Source: Litomosoides sigmodontis (taxonomy: Eukaryota > Nematoda > Chromadorea > Rhabditida > Onchocercidae). From it: DNA of 64,000 nt. Location: assembly GCA_963070105.1 (NCBI GenBank), contig OY718807.1, forward strand, positions 2,844,501-2,908,500, written 5' to 3'. Shown piece after piece: positions 49,100 to 61,372 of this stretch. Under the pieces are notes generated by a model. It worked only from the letters and a program-made list of their open reading frames with translations, ran no database searches and was not told the DNA's origin. The number at the start of each line of letters is the position of its first letter. Within the stretch, counting starts at the first letter, position 1. The translations under genes and the position numbers were made by a program.

Positions 49100-49851
49100 T
49101 TAAGCCTGAACATCAACCAATTCTGGTGGGATCGGAGCTTTCGGATGTTTTGACTGGAAATGCTGCTTATAGGTTTTCGGGTCTGGCATCAATGCCTGCA
49201 ACAAATATTTCATGCCTGAGTTTTCTAACTCTAGTTCTAAACTTGTCAGAAGCCTAAAAGTATCGAATTACTTTCTCTTACAAAAAAATAAACCTTATTA
49301 CTAAACTCTTTCATCAAATCCTTAAATTTTAAGAAAGATTTAACAGCTGCCGTTGTCTTCAAATTCAAATATGTTGCTTAACTCGAACTAATTATGAGTT
49401 CCCACAACGGAAACAATCAAGAATCCCTCCCTCAGAAATACTTGGTTTTCAAGCCGCTCTATGATAAGAGCGACAACTTCAGAATGAAGCAATTTCGCAG
49501 TATGAACTGTTTTAAAATGTGTGTCATCCATCCGGCGAACCTTGATAAAATAACTTCCAAACCAGCAAATCAAACCGTATAAAACATGCATTTTGATAAA
49601 TGCCAAATGACAAAGAGAGAAAAACTACTGCTCACTATAGTGTAGAAGAGACCATACCAAAAGCCTACGTCATATTTGTTTACTATGGTAAACAAACTTT
49701 TACAGAGAAACTTTACCATACAAACGGAACATTTGTGTGTAAGAGCTTTTATAGCAGCTGCTTTCTGATCGCTTCCTTTTGACTTCTTTAATTCCTCTTG
49801 TTTCTTCAAGTTTTTTTGCTGTGACTGAAACTTCTGGTGACCACGAGCCAT
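49100..49851 (-). CDS. ZNF706: ZNF706 ortholog, small C2H2 zinc-finger protein
   Basis: Two exons: 49717-49851 and 49100-49195; 76 aa, the same length as vertebrate ZNF706. The N-terminal ~30 residues are a Lys/Gln-rich 4F5/SERF-like region (MARGHQKFQSQQKNLKKQEE). A single C2H2 finger follows with Cys41, Cys44, His57 and His62 (CSVC ... PDPKTYKQHFQSKH), and the protein ends PPELVDVQA as in animals generally. ZNF706 in mammals has been linked to transcriptional repression and pluripotency exit and, through its SERF-like part, to protein aggregation; the worm role is unknown. The intron sits in phase 0 inside the finger. It is the conserved member of a tandem pair. Confidence 0.95.
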
Positions 49852-51446
49852 CGATCTTCGTTCTATTTTAAGGCTGTTGTACTGCAAAATATCTAAGCAT
49901 TACAGATCGCATGTCTTATTTTTAGTATTACATTGGTTTCACGATTGCTTCAACTATGGGAATGAATATTTCAGTATGATTCCACACTAAAAATTTTCGT
50001 TCCATATATCCTTAAAGAACCATAAAACAATATATGCAGTGCCAAAAAAGAGCATTACTTTTTCTTTAACATGAGTTAAGAAGGATGATTATTTCCATAT
50101 TCCCAACGTAATGCACGCAGTACCGTCCAAGCATCTTAAAATTACTATCAAGGTAAAAAAAGTTTAGCTGTAAGTGGGAAAATTTAAATGAATCAGCATT
50201 CTAACCAAAGAGTCCGAAACTTTGCTAGTGAACTGTGCCACACACTTTCCCACGAATGCCAACGAACGGAAAATAAATGAGGGGGATATCGCCCACGTAG
50301 GCTAAAGAACAGGTACAAGGCACTGAAATTTTAAAATGAGTATTAACATTCCTGCCAATAAAAAGTGGCAAAAAAGTTGACAGTTTATAACGTTTTATTC
50401 CACTTAAGATAAGCAAATTAAACGTTTCAGAACCAACAAAGATAGGTGTATCCAGCGCATCATTATTTCCCGGAAAAAGCTAAAACCTTCGCTTGATCCT
50501 TCTCACTTCACAAACAATAAAATCAAGCACATGTATATGTTCAATAAAGAAATCAATGAAAATCTAAGAGTCCATCAATCATGTCTCCTTCGAAAATGCA
50601 GATAACATACTAGCCCACAATTAATCAATCTCTCAATTTGTTCATCCAAAATTTTCAAAATTTCACTCCCACCATAATATTTATTTCACAATGAACAAAA
50701 GTCACTCAGAATGATGCTACACAGCAAATCGGATCTAATACAATTTCGGATTGAAAATAGCCAGGGGCGATAATATTGAAGGATTGTATGACGTGCAAAT
50801 ATGTAAGTGTAAATATGGACAGCAGCCAGCAAACTGTTCTACCGGCAACAAAAATAAACCACATGAAGCTAACAGGCGTTTATTTTACAAACGATAATAT
50901 ATAGAAATATTTCACGAGCTACAAGCAATACAAACAAATATAACGAGCATTTTTGGGAAATAAACATAAAGCAGCCATCCACTTACTTAAAAAAATATAT
51001 TCTTATATGTTTAAGACCGCAAATGGAAAAAAAGTGAGAATTAACTGTAACTGGAACTATTCTATGTAAAAGAAAGAAACCTATTATTTCTTCAAAAATT
51101 TTTTTAAACAATTTTTCAAACAACCTGCAAAAATCAATAACAAATCCAACTACAAAAGAAAAAACGGTAGTGAGGACTTAGCCAACCGGAACAATTATTT
51201 TTTATTATGCGCTTCCCCTGCAAATTTTTAAACTCTCTATTTTAAATTTAGTGAAGCGCATAAAAAACAAACTATTATAAAAGCATTGAAATGGGACTAA
51301 TTAAATTTTATATGCGTCCGTACCGTAGGTACATGAAAATATCACATTCGCCTTCAGCATAAGTTCTTTCCTCCTTAGGTACTTATGTATATGTAATACT
51401 TTTAAGTCTCCTCTCATCATTACTTATCCGCTATGGATAACAAAAC
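49852..51446. other. Intergenic region
   Basis: Between ZNF706 and bL12m, both minus strand. No exon recognised. Short frames such as 50225-50416 are unsupported. Confidence 0.6.
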
Positions 51447-52737
51447 TCAGATAATTTCACATACAGCACCTAATTTTTCAAGTTTTTCTTTTAATTCTTC
51501 AGCTTCGTTTTTGCTAAGATCTTCCTTCACCGTAGCTGGTAAAGCCTCCACAAATTTCTTTGCCTGTACCAAATTAAAACCTTCGACTGTTGCACGGATT
51601 TCTTTGATTAACGGTATCTTCTTTGAATCATCCACTTTCATAAGTTTCACAGAGAAAAACGTTTTTTGTGATGTTTGAGATTCCCTCGATTTTTCTTCTC
51701 CTTCTCAAATAAAAAAAAGTTCAATGCTAGAGAAAAAAAATGCAAAATTCGAGCAAACTTGCTATGGAAATATTTTGATTATGGAAAAAGAATTTTCAAA
51801 AGATAACGACTTTTTGGTACCAAGAATTCAAAATTTCATGATGGAAACCTTCACCTGTAGCGGATGTAGCCCCTTGTACAGCGAATGATTGAGCAAAAAC
51901 GGGAGCATCGGGCAAATTCAATTTCTTTTTCAACGTACTGTTCAAATCTGCCACTTCCAAAATCGTTAAATTGACTATTTCGTTTGCTAATCGGAGAATC
52001 CGTTCTGATATCACCTTCTCGCCGTCGCAATGTGGAAGTGGTGATGGTTCTCCAGGTTCCAAAGGTAACTGAGCAGTTTTTTGATCAGTGACTGATCTAG
52101 AACGTGACTTCATTCCTTCTAAATCATTCACAAAAGAAGCTTGTTGCACTGTTTCCTGTTTTTCTGAGACCGTGCACGTTTCCTCATCGTCTTCGGACTT
52201 CTCAATTTTAATGGAAGTCGACGTTGATTTTTTGCTTTCTGAGGATTTTATAACTGACTTTCCTAATAAAACTGGTTTCTGTACTATGCCTCCTGAAACA
52301 GAAATTCGTTTATATCAGAAGAAAAGCTTACACTAGATTTCTTTATCCATTTTTACTCATTAAGGGATTACATTTCGTTAATAAGTGTAAGTATCACGTA
52401 GTAGTATTATCTCTAGTGCAGAAGCAATTCAAATTATCAACTGTTCATCTGTTAAAAATGAGAATGTATGAAGATATTTTCATGATTCCTTTCGATGGAT
52501 TACAGTCTTCAACGGATCCACTACAACTAATTAATATTAATATTAGTGTCCAATAAAATTTTTAATTGAAAATTCAGAGAAAATATATTAAAAGAATCAT
52601 AAAAATTTTTTAAATAGAATTATAATCACAAATCAATAATAACCTGTAGCAAATCTTGCGTTTCTTATCAACACTGCAAAACGATTTCGTGAATTAACCG
52701 CTCTCGCCAATACATTTCGTATGCAAGCTATTTCCAT
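51447..52737 (-). CDS. MRPL12: Mitochondrial ribosomal protein bL12m (L7/L12)
   Basis: Stalk protein of the mitochondrial large ribosomal subunit that recruits translation factors. Three exons in phase: 52644-52737, 51855-52292, 51447-51703; 262 aa. The first ~30 residues (MEIACIRNVLARAVNSRNRF and on) are Arg-rich with no acidic residue after Glu2, a typical mitochondrial presequence. The L12 dimerisation region is KVISERILRLANEIVNLTIL with EVADLNSTLKKKLNLPD. The C-terminal domain contains KIPLIKEIRATVEGFNLVQA and KKFVEALPATVKEDLSKNEA and ends LEKLGAVCEII. Between presequence and dimerisation domain lies a Ser/Glu/Lys-rich linker that makes the protein clearly longer than the ~200 aa usual in animals. 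Confidence 0.95.
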
Positions 52738-54503
52738 ATCCTTTATTAGTCTAATCAATCATAAAAAAAAATATTATTCCTTAACAATGTTCGCAAACCA
52801 TAACATTCAAAAACCCATCCTTCTGTGTGCCATACTTCTTTACCCTCTCCAAACTCTAAATAATCTACTGCAATAAGGCTCACGCCACAGCATGCAACTT
52901 ACTCCTATTGAAAGATACGAAATGAAAAATGTGGCCTCTAATACCTAACTTACTCGTCGTGCAGGACATCAAACATTAAACCGGTTGCTTCGAAACTCCC
53001 GTGAAATCAACCACCTCATCCTACCAAAAACTTACCACAACACTCACTGCTTCGAAAAAATAAGCCATTCAAAAATCCTCCATCTGATATAAAGTGTACA
53101 GTAATGTAGCGATCGTTGCGAGACCGAAATTGGAATGTGTACGAACTCGTACTATGGAATTGTGGAAGGGACAGTGGCAAGGTTTCGGTACTCCTCTTTT
53201 ACTTGCAATGCGTAATCCCGCACAAAGCAGGCATTGAAATTGTTCAACTATTCGGCCGATATATTCTCTTCGAAAGGAAATAACACTACAGTATCTAATA
53301 ACATAATTTAAGTTTATTGACTTAAATTCAGGTTGGTTTTTTAAGTGTACTGTTCCAATTATAAATGAACATCAATTGAATTTTATAAGATTATTTGCTA
53401 CGATAAAAACTTGTTTTAGCAATTTAATTGAAATTTTTGCGGCATTAATTCAACGAATAGTATACTGAGCACTTTTTCACAGAAGCCAAAAAAGTGATTG
53501 CCTTTTTTCTTAAATTTCTTGTTAACATTCGGTCATTAACATTATCAATTCAGTCACAACTTTTTAGTCCCTATCATTCACATTTCAGATTGTAAATTAC
53601 TACATATGTTCTATTACTTATTTAGACCTAACTTTCGTTCCACTTCTCGATCTATGCGACGTCATGAATCATCATACCGACTAATGGTTACTACTAAGCT
53701 TCAATCATGAGTCCGTCAATGCTTTGTTGCCATCCCTGTCGACTTCAGATATCACTTCTGTTTTGCGTTTAGTTCTAGGAAAATGTACCATTATAATAAC
53801 TACCTCAACATTCGACTGCACAGTACTACCGCTCATTTAGTTGGAAGAAATACGATGACAACTGTTGTACTATGTACGTTGCGAAAGTACAATTTTATAC
53901 TGTTATGAATGGTTAAACCAAGAAAACACGCGTAAGAATGGCGGGATAAAAGAACCGTAGCAAAAGAAACCCTTACAATATAAGCGTACACTAGGAACTA
54001 AATAATGTTAAATATGGGGATTTCATCACAATTTTAATTGTTACTCATCTCCGTTAGAAAGAATTAATGCAGCAATTCCCTTAACTAGAGACCTTTGCTC
54101 AAATCCGTGAGTTTGAAGTTTTTTGTGTCTATCAACTTAAAGAACCTGTTATTTCCGTATGACTGATAAAACAAATACCCACCTTCTACAATTCACATAA
54201 TTTGTTAGCATACTTCTCACTTACTTCTCACTAGCTCAAGCGAAAGCAACAATGGATATTCGACACAATCAAACACATGATTTGGTGGATCAATATAAAA
54301 AGCTTCATTTTCTCGTAAACAATTTTCCAATATTCACATACCTCTGAAAGCAGTTTAAATTGTTTTCATAAAAAACAGTTCATCAACGCTTCCATTTTAA
54401 TATTTCCGTCAATTTGCGGAAATTTACCACACCTGATTATGTACTATTTTTTTACCTTATGGCTTACTGAAATCAAGCATCATTAAAATGGAACTGAAAG
54501 CAC
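52738..54503. other. Intergenic region
   Basis: Between the bL12m start and the BRPF stop (both -), about 1.8 kb. No exon or RNA gene was recognised on either strand. Confidence 0.6.
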
Positions 54504-57500
54504 CTACAAGAATTCTTTTGCTTCTCTCAACGCTTCCTGCACAGCAGGAGGATAGTCTTCAGCTTTTATAGATTTCACAAGACAGTACGACACGTATTTA
54601 GCTGGAACCCATCGCCTGTAAATAAAACTCCACACAGAAAAAATATCTTGAAAAAAATCATGTGTTAATAAATGCTAATAAAGTAGGATGTTTTGGAAAG
54701 CTTAATGCGATCACAGAGAGGGAATTAAACATTTATACATTATGACCAAAGCATCTGACTGTTTAAATAAATTCGAATTTAAGTGCGAAAAATGTCAAAT
54801 ACGATTTAAATCAAATCATTAAAACATTCTGCCCATCTCTAAAACCAGCGCATAATTGTAACAGAAAGCTTCATTTCTTTATTCCAATTTTTACTATCAT
54901 CGAAGAGGAGAAAATTTTCGATTTGAATTCTTACCAACTTTTCTGACCATCAAAATATAAGACCAAAACACACTGCGTGTAATCGTGTGGTTTTGCGCTA
55001 AACATTTCATCTATAGGCAAATCAGCCAGAAGAACCTGAAATTACTATAAAATATACATCTGCCATCCACAGGTAAGTGTCATAACTTTTCACAATGAGC
55101 CTAATACCAATACCAAAAAAATCCTTAGCTATTGAAAATTATGGCAATTTTGAAAACTCACCCTCATTCTTAAATCGATTATCCTTCCAATTTTACGCTC
55201 ATCATTTTCTGTTATCCAAACAATATCGTCATGTTGAAATTCACATGCTACTTCAACTGTTTCTGCAAAACTTTTTGATGAAAGATAAGATATTTCTGCA
55301 ATAAAATTCGAGCCAACACACTTACGTATGCTATGTCGCATGATAATACATTGGAATGCGTATTTCAAAATCACCAAGTAAATAAATAAGCAATGCCGTA
55401 CAATAACTAGCAAGGATCAACTAGGTTGAAACCGACCAACTGTTGAAAAGAGAGAAAAGATCATTTTTGTGAGCAACGTACGAAAAAAATAACAACTTTG
55501 GTGCTTTGATTTCCACAACAGCAAAAGGGACGGTGCCTAGAGAGAACAAGCTTGTCTTAGCAGTTATTTGGTTTTGAACAATTTAAGACTAAAAACTTAT
55601 CCAAGTTAGACAATTTTACTCATTTTATCCAAACTTATCAAGTACCCAAGTTCACATCAAGATTTCCGTAACTTATTGCAAAACATTACCAACAGGACGT
55701 TCCGCTGCTGCTGGTAGCGGTATTAATCTTCGAGATTTCTTTGTGTTCCTTCGTCGACCCCGTCGAAGAGGCACTTCATCTTCAGCGGAACTTGATTCTT
55801 CCACTGTGGAAGTGTCAGTTGTCAAAAATTTCGGACTTTTCAGTGGGTCGCTTCTGTAGGTCATAAACGATTCTACAGCTGAAGCAAAAAAACGTAATCT
55901 TATAAACATTACAAACGACACCTTCAACGTGGTCCACACAAGTACATAGTAATATATTGGTGTACATATCTATCAATACGATATAAATCGAGAAATGTAA
56001 AGAAGTTATATAACTCGAAGTTAACTGGGGTTAAATTAACGTGAATCAAATAAGAAAATCAGAAAAGTTATGAAGTTCATAGTTACACTTCAATAAAGCC
56101 TAAGTCATCTTCCTTCGAGATGACAGTAATAACTGGCACCTAACCAATTTTACGTACCCAGATTATATTTAGGACGCTTTGGTGTAATGCTGTCATCAAA
56201 AGTCCTTAATGTACGCTTCCGAGTTGATATTCTCGTTGGTACCGTCCTTTCACCCTTTGAACTACGGCATGTTGGTGCTTTTTTCTGCACAAAATCCAAT
56301 CCTTCATCGTTTTCCTCCTCGTTGTCAAGTTTTGGACTTTCGACAGGTGTATATGATATGCTTGATATTGTTTTCAGTACCCCATTTGCCTGTAAAATAC
56401 TTGAAATGAGATGAACCTTTTTTTCATTCTAACTACGACAATGGGCAAGTAAAACTATCAGTAAAGAAAAAGAAAATTTTCTGGCAAAAACAGTCCAAAG
56501 CTGCTTCAGCTAAGGTAGTAAATTTTTTTATTCTTTTGCTGAGACTATTATATTCTTTTTCCACTGGTTTTTCTCCTTAGCTTAGTTTCTATTCCCTGCT
56601 CTTCACGCGTGTGCTGAACAATTTTTAGAGATAAAAAGATTTGCAAGTGTGGCTCAGTAATGCAAAGAAGATTGCATATTCATACCAACGCGAGGGCTTG
56701 TACGTCTTTTTCAGCAGCTCTGAAATATTTCAAACCAATGCGATGCAGTCGATGACCATATTTCCAGAAGAATTCATTATGCCGATTAAATGTTGAACAA
56801 TTGTTCATCATTAATGTGAAGTCAGACTTGAGCTGTGAGAGGTTCTTGTAGTCACCTTTTGCAAGCTTCCTGTGAAAACATGTTATGGGACTTCTGTTAT
56901 CGAACTAAATAAACAAATTTCGTTTTTTCTGAAGTTACACAGAAAATAAAAAAGAATTATGGATTTACTTTCTCATAGTGGACAAATCCATTGGATTTTT
57001 GATAATGGTCGAGTAACCAGGCACCTCCTTTTCCGTTACTGGCTTCGCAAACACCTGTAGTGGATCTTTTTTCAAGGAAAACAAATAAGCAGGTGGAAGA
57101 AAAACCGCATCTTAAAATGAATAGAACAAAGGAAAGGAAAAACAAACAAATAATCATAAGTTGCATTAATTTGTGAAAAACTAGTAGAAAAGTTAATAAT
57201 CCATAATCCGTTTCATTGAAAACAAGGATTTCGTGTGGATGAACATGCATAGTGGAGGACTTACATCACTGTAATCTTTACTGGCAATCTTTTCGATTAC
57301 TTCACTCATTATTGCATTCAATGGCTTTGTCAACCGATTCAGCAAGGAAGCAGTCCAGTCATACTATAATGAAAAATGAAACCCTTCTGAAAAACTCATC
57401 AGAAATATTGAAACACATCGAAGAATAGAAAAAAAAATCAGTGACAACGATTAGATCCCAAATTATAAGAATATCATGATCGAATTCGTCTCATAATCTA

Positions 57501-60500
57501 AAAATTCGACTATAAGTGGAAGAAAACCTACAAATTCCTTTTTCATTTTTTCTCTTTTTTTCACCAGCTCGCATAATAAGCGAACACGCTCAAGGTTCGT
57601 TCGTAACAAGAAGTATGTTCTTGTCTCACTAGGATGTGTTTCTTGGCCAAATATCGGAGAAACATCGGCAGACTTGGAAAGTGTTTTGCTATGCTAAAAG
57701 ATTAATATAAATTTGTTAAATTTTTAAGTCTGATTCTCAGTTTCTGGAAATTCCTTCCTAATTATCCTTAACTCAGTGTATACAAGGATTTGAAATAACA
57801 TTTTTATTATTACTGCCGCAAAGAGCAAGGAAGCTGACTTACCTAACACACCACTAGTAAATTCTGCAGTAAACTCACGATTAGTCTTCGTAACAACGGC
57901 ACTCCGAATCGCGACTTCCTTTTTAACGACCAATAAGCAACAATGTAACGAATCACGCCCTCAGTGATATCTGCTCTCTCACATATTCTTTTTAAACTGC
58001 AAAATCACGCAAATCAGAGACATGCATGAATATTAACAATATAAATTTTCAAGCAAATAAGAGTTAGACTACACAAACGGTTAAGAAAAAAAATTACTCC
58101 CCCTGAAAAGGGTAGAATCACGAGAGCGTTTTTTTGCAGGAGTGATTCCATCAGTTTCTGCAACTGCTGTTAGCATATTACATTATATTTAAAATTAAAA
58201 TATGTTGATGATGAAGTAATAGAGTAACGAACGCACCTTTCGCGTGGAACAGTGGGAATAGAAACTGGTGGAACAACTGCTTGACTTGCTGCTAATTTCT
58301 CACGTGCTTTTTTCATCATTTCATCCTAAATACAGTTCTAACTCTTAACAAAACTTTAAAACATAAATAAACGATGGATAAATAAATAAGCGATTCAAAA
58401 CCCACCACTTTTTTCCTTTGCTTGGACAAATCATTTGCGTCACTTCTAAAAAAACATAGCATGTATATGCAATCATTTTTTTCACTGCGACTTTAGCAAA
58501 ATTGCCATAATCTTTCACGAATTCTCAGTGCTAAACCTGACCAGGAAATCGCTCTTCAGATTCTTTATATTTTAACCATAATTCAAATGCACTTGTTTTT
58601 ATGCAAAATGTTAAAGATCTATTAAAACATACTTCACAAAATCAGTTGAATGGAAATGGCAATACGCCATATACCGTACTTCAGTGCCACCTTCACGTTT
58701 GGGATTATCAACTATTTCAGCACGCATCTCCATTCCCGCGGCGTTAGCGCATGTCACATGAAAGGAACGCGTACAACTTTTCTGAAGGAGAGATTTAGTT
58801 AGGAAAAGTGTCCCATTATTTCAAATCAATATGCTTAGCCATAAATCAAAATATTATTTTTATTTAATTCGTAGTGCATCCAACGGACATCTCGTACATT
58901 AATCTTTTAACCAAGAATTTACTGTAAGCGATTGCCCTCAGTAACTGAGGTCAAATACAGCCTTAATTCTGATTTACCAAACAAACTATCATAAGTTATT
59001 TTTCTCCATATAGGTGATCGAATTCTCTAAAATTTCGTCCCCCTCATTCCCAGATTAATGTTCATAATCGCTAGTGAACTACTCAGTCTACAGTAAATTG
59101 TCACACCCTGGAACACTGCAGGCATGCTCCCACTTTTTGCTTGCACACGATACATCTCAGGCGTTGCCTTCGTCTCAGTGAGTTTTCAATTCCGTCAATT
59201 GGTTCCATAAAGACGCTGTTGGCAAAATGGACCTGAGAGATTTTCAGTTAATAAAAGCAAAAAGTGTAAAAAACAATATCATTTAATTCTACTCGATGGC
59301 ATTTGAATAGACGTTTAAGCATATCATTTCTTACCTCTTAATTCAAAGCACTTCAGCACTAAAGGATTAGTGCTTCACCTCACTTCGTTCTTACTTTTTC
59401 TTTCTTTTGCTTTTAAAGTATTGTTATTAAAAATGAAACAGACTATAAATTACCAGTAATAATAACCTCATTCAACCACAATGCACAAACGACATGGGCC
59501 CATCGACTGTCAACTGTTTGTTTGAAAGCACCATGAGAACTTGGACAAAGCACACATGCTACTGGTTTTGATGGTGACATCTGACAACGGCGACAAAGCC
59601 ACTGACCTTCGGGAACATAAGGTACGCCGTAACAATCCTGAGTTTCAATTAAAAGTGAATGTAATCACGAGTACCTTTATAGGACCAACAAAAATCAGAT
59701 ATGAGACACATACAGCATCCTGATCAACCAGACAAGGGCATCAATGAAATAAGATAAAGTTTATAAATCATGAAATAAAAATTAGGCCAGGACCTTATTA
59801 AATCAAATTAGAGAAAAAAAAAACAACATACTTGATGAACGGCAATATTGCACATATCACAGAATATAATTTGATTAATGTTGCTGCCTTCTCCATCATT
59901 ACACACACAACATACAGCATCCTGATCAACCAGACATTTGTAATTACCATCACCTTTTGAGCACTACAATTTTTTGTGACAATAAAATAGGAATTCACTA
60001 AAGCCAAAAAAAAAAGAATTTAATTCTCTGCATTTATCATAGGCGTCTGTAGAATGTAGATTCTGTAAGACGTCTTAAGATCAAAAAGAAACCCCACAAA
60101 ATGTTAGTAAAAAGCAATAACAAAGTATAAATGCCTAATGTTTTCTTATTTTTATTGTGAATTCTATTCAAGCTTTAGTGATGTTGGCTCTTTATTGTAA
60201 TTTGTCCTTAGACGTACAGATCGCCGTAATGTAATGTGAGTCTAACTCCACAGTCATTTGTCAAAATGAAGTCGAATCATCAATAATGTCATTTTTGACA
60301 AGATAACTTATTTGAAAAAAAAAACTTATTTGAAAAAAAAACCAACAAGATGCCTTACTTGAAAAAAACTCTCTTTTTCTAGGCGATCCATTGCAATCTC
60401 AAAACTATGTACACTGAGGCATCCCTCACCAGCTTTTTCTAATTTCTTTGAAACAAGGGTTAACCACTTCATATCCTGAAAAATATAGTTTGTTATCCTT

Positions 60501-61372
60501 AATACTATTAAAATATGTACAAAAAAGTTTAACGAAAATCAATCGTCAATATTACCGGTACATAAAACTGGAGTTCACATATTGCAACAGTTTAAGAATA
60601 TTGAAACCATAAAAGCAAACCTCCTCGTCCACATCATATTCTAAGATGCTATCCATTTCTTCATTTAGCCTCACACGATAACTGATATATGCTTTAGGTA
60701 TTTCAAAATTTTCGGGAGATAGCTGCTTAGGTGATAGTTTTCGAACATTTACTTTAGGTAATGTTGCAACGGCTCCACTGGTCTAAAAGCAATCAAACCG
60801 CATAGCTTGAAAAGGTAACAAAATTTCATGCCCAACTAAAATAGCCTCTAATTAGACACGGTTTTCTTGGACGAAAACATGCCTTATCAAGGCGTACTGT
60901 ATGAAATATATAGAGTCTTGGACCTGGTGAAGTTCCTCTGTTAGAAACACGCACAATAAATCTTTTACGGAATGCACGGTTAATACAAACGAAATTCGAT
61001 TGGGATGATTCCACAAACTGAAGCATATGAAGACATCTCATGTTGCAAAAAAGCGTTAAACCTTTTTACCTAACTATCTATCCAAACAAAACGTCTAATT
61101 CACACACAAAGAATGAAAGAGACACCTATACATGATACTTGCTCACTTGACAAAGTTACGGTCAGCGGTAGCATAAAATCTCTTTTCCGAAAACAACTGA
61201 CAGTATGAAATCCACTGCATGTTATCACCTCTTTATATCTTGCCAGTACAGTACTGCTCCTCTCCTCGATTGATAATTGATCATCAGTAACAAAATTTAC
61301 CGTCAGCGGTTGCATAACATTGATACGCACAGTATGTCCATCCATGCACGTACTCACTACACGGTCCAGCAT
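54504..61372 (-). CDS. lin-49: BRPF/LIN-49 chromatin reader (PHD-bromo-PWWP)
   Basis: Scaffold of MOZ/MORF-type histone acetyltransferase complexes; the nematode ortholog is LIN-49. About 20 exons, about 917 aa. Exons from 60621-60782 down to 54504-54615 join in phase. In order: enhancer-of-polycomb-like segment ([29 protein letters not shown]); PHD1 ([20 protein letters not shown] ... [20 protein letters not shown]); zinc knuckle and PHD2 ([54 protein letters not shown]); bromodomain near 56696-57363 with [20 protein letters not shown] and the acetyl-lysine Asn in NCSTFN; basic linker with [14 protein letters not shown]-terminal PWWP-type fold ([20 protein letters not shown]). The PWWP motif itself is lost. 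The N-terminus is tentative: 61139-61372 then 60898-61017, ATG seven bases after an AATAG acceptor. No C2H2 finger is seen, unlike vertebrate BRPF1. Confidence 0.93.
59708..59734. repeat. 27-nt exon-derived duplication in an intron
   Basis: An exact 27-nt match to 59910-59936, which lies inside the PHD1 exon of the BRPF gene and codes for the segment around CLVDQDAV. This copy is in the next intron, same orientation, 202 bases away. Confidence 0.9.
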
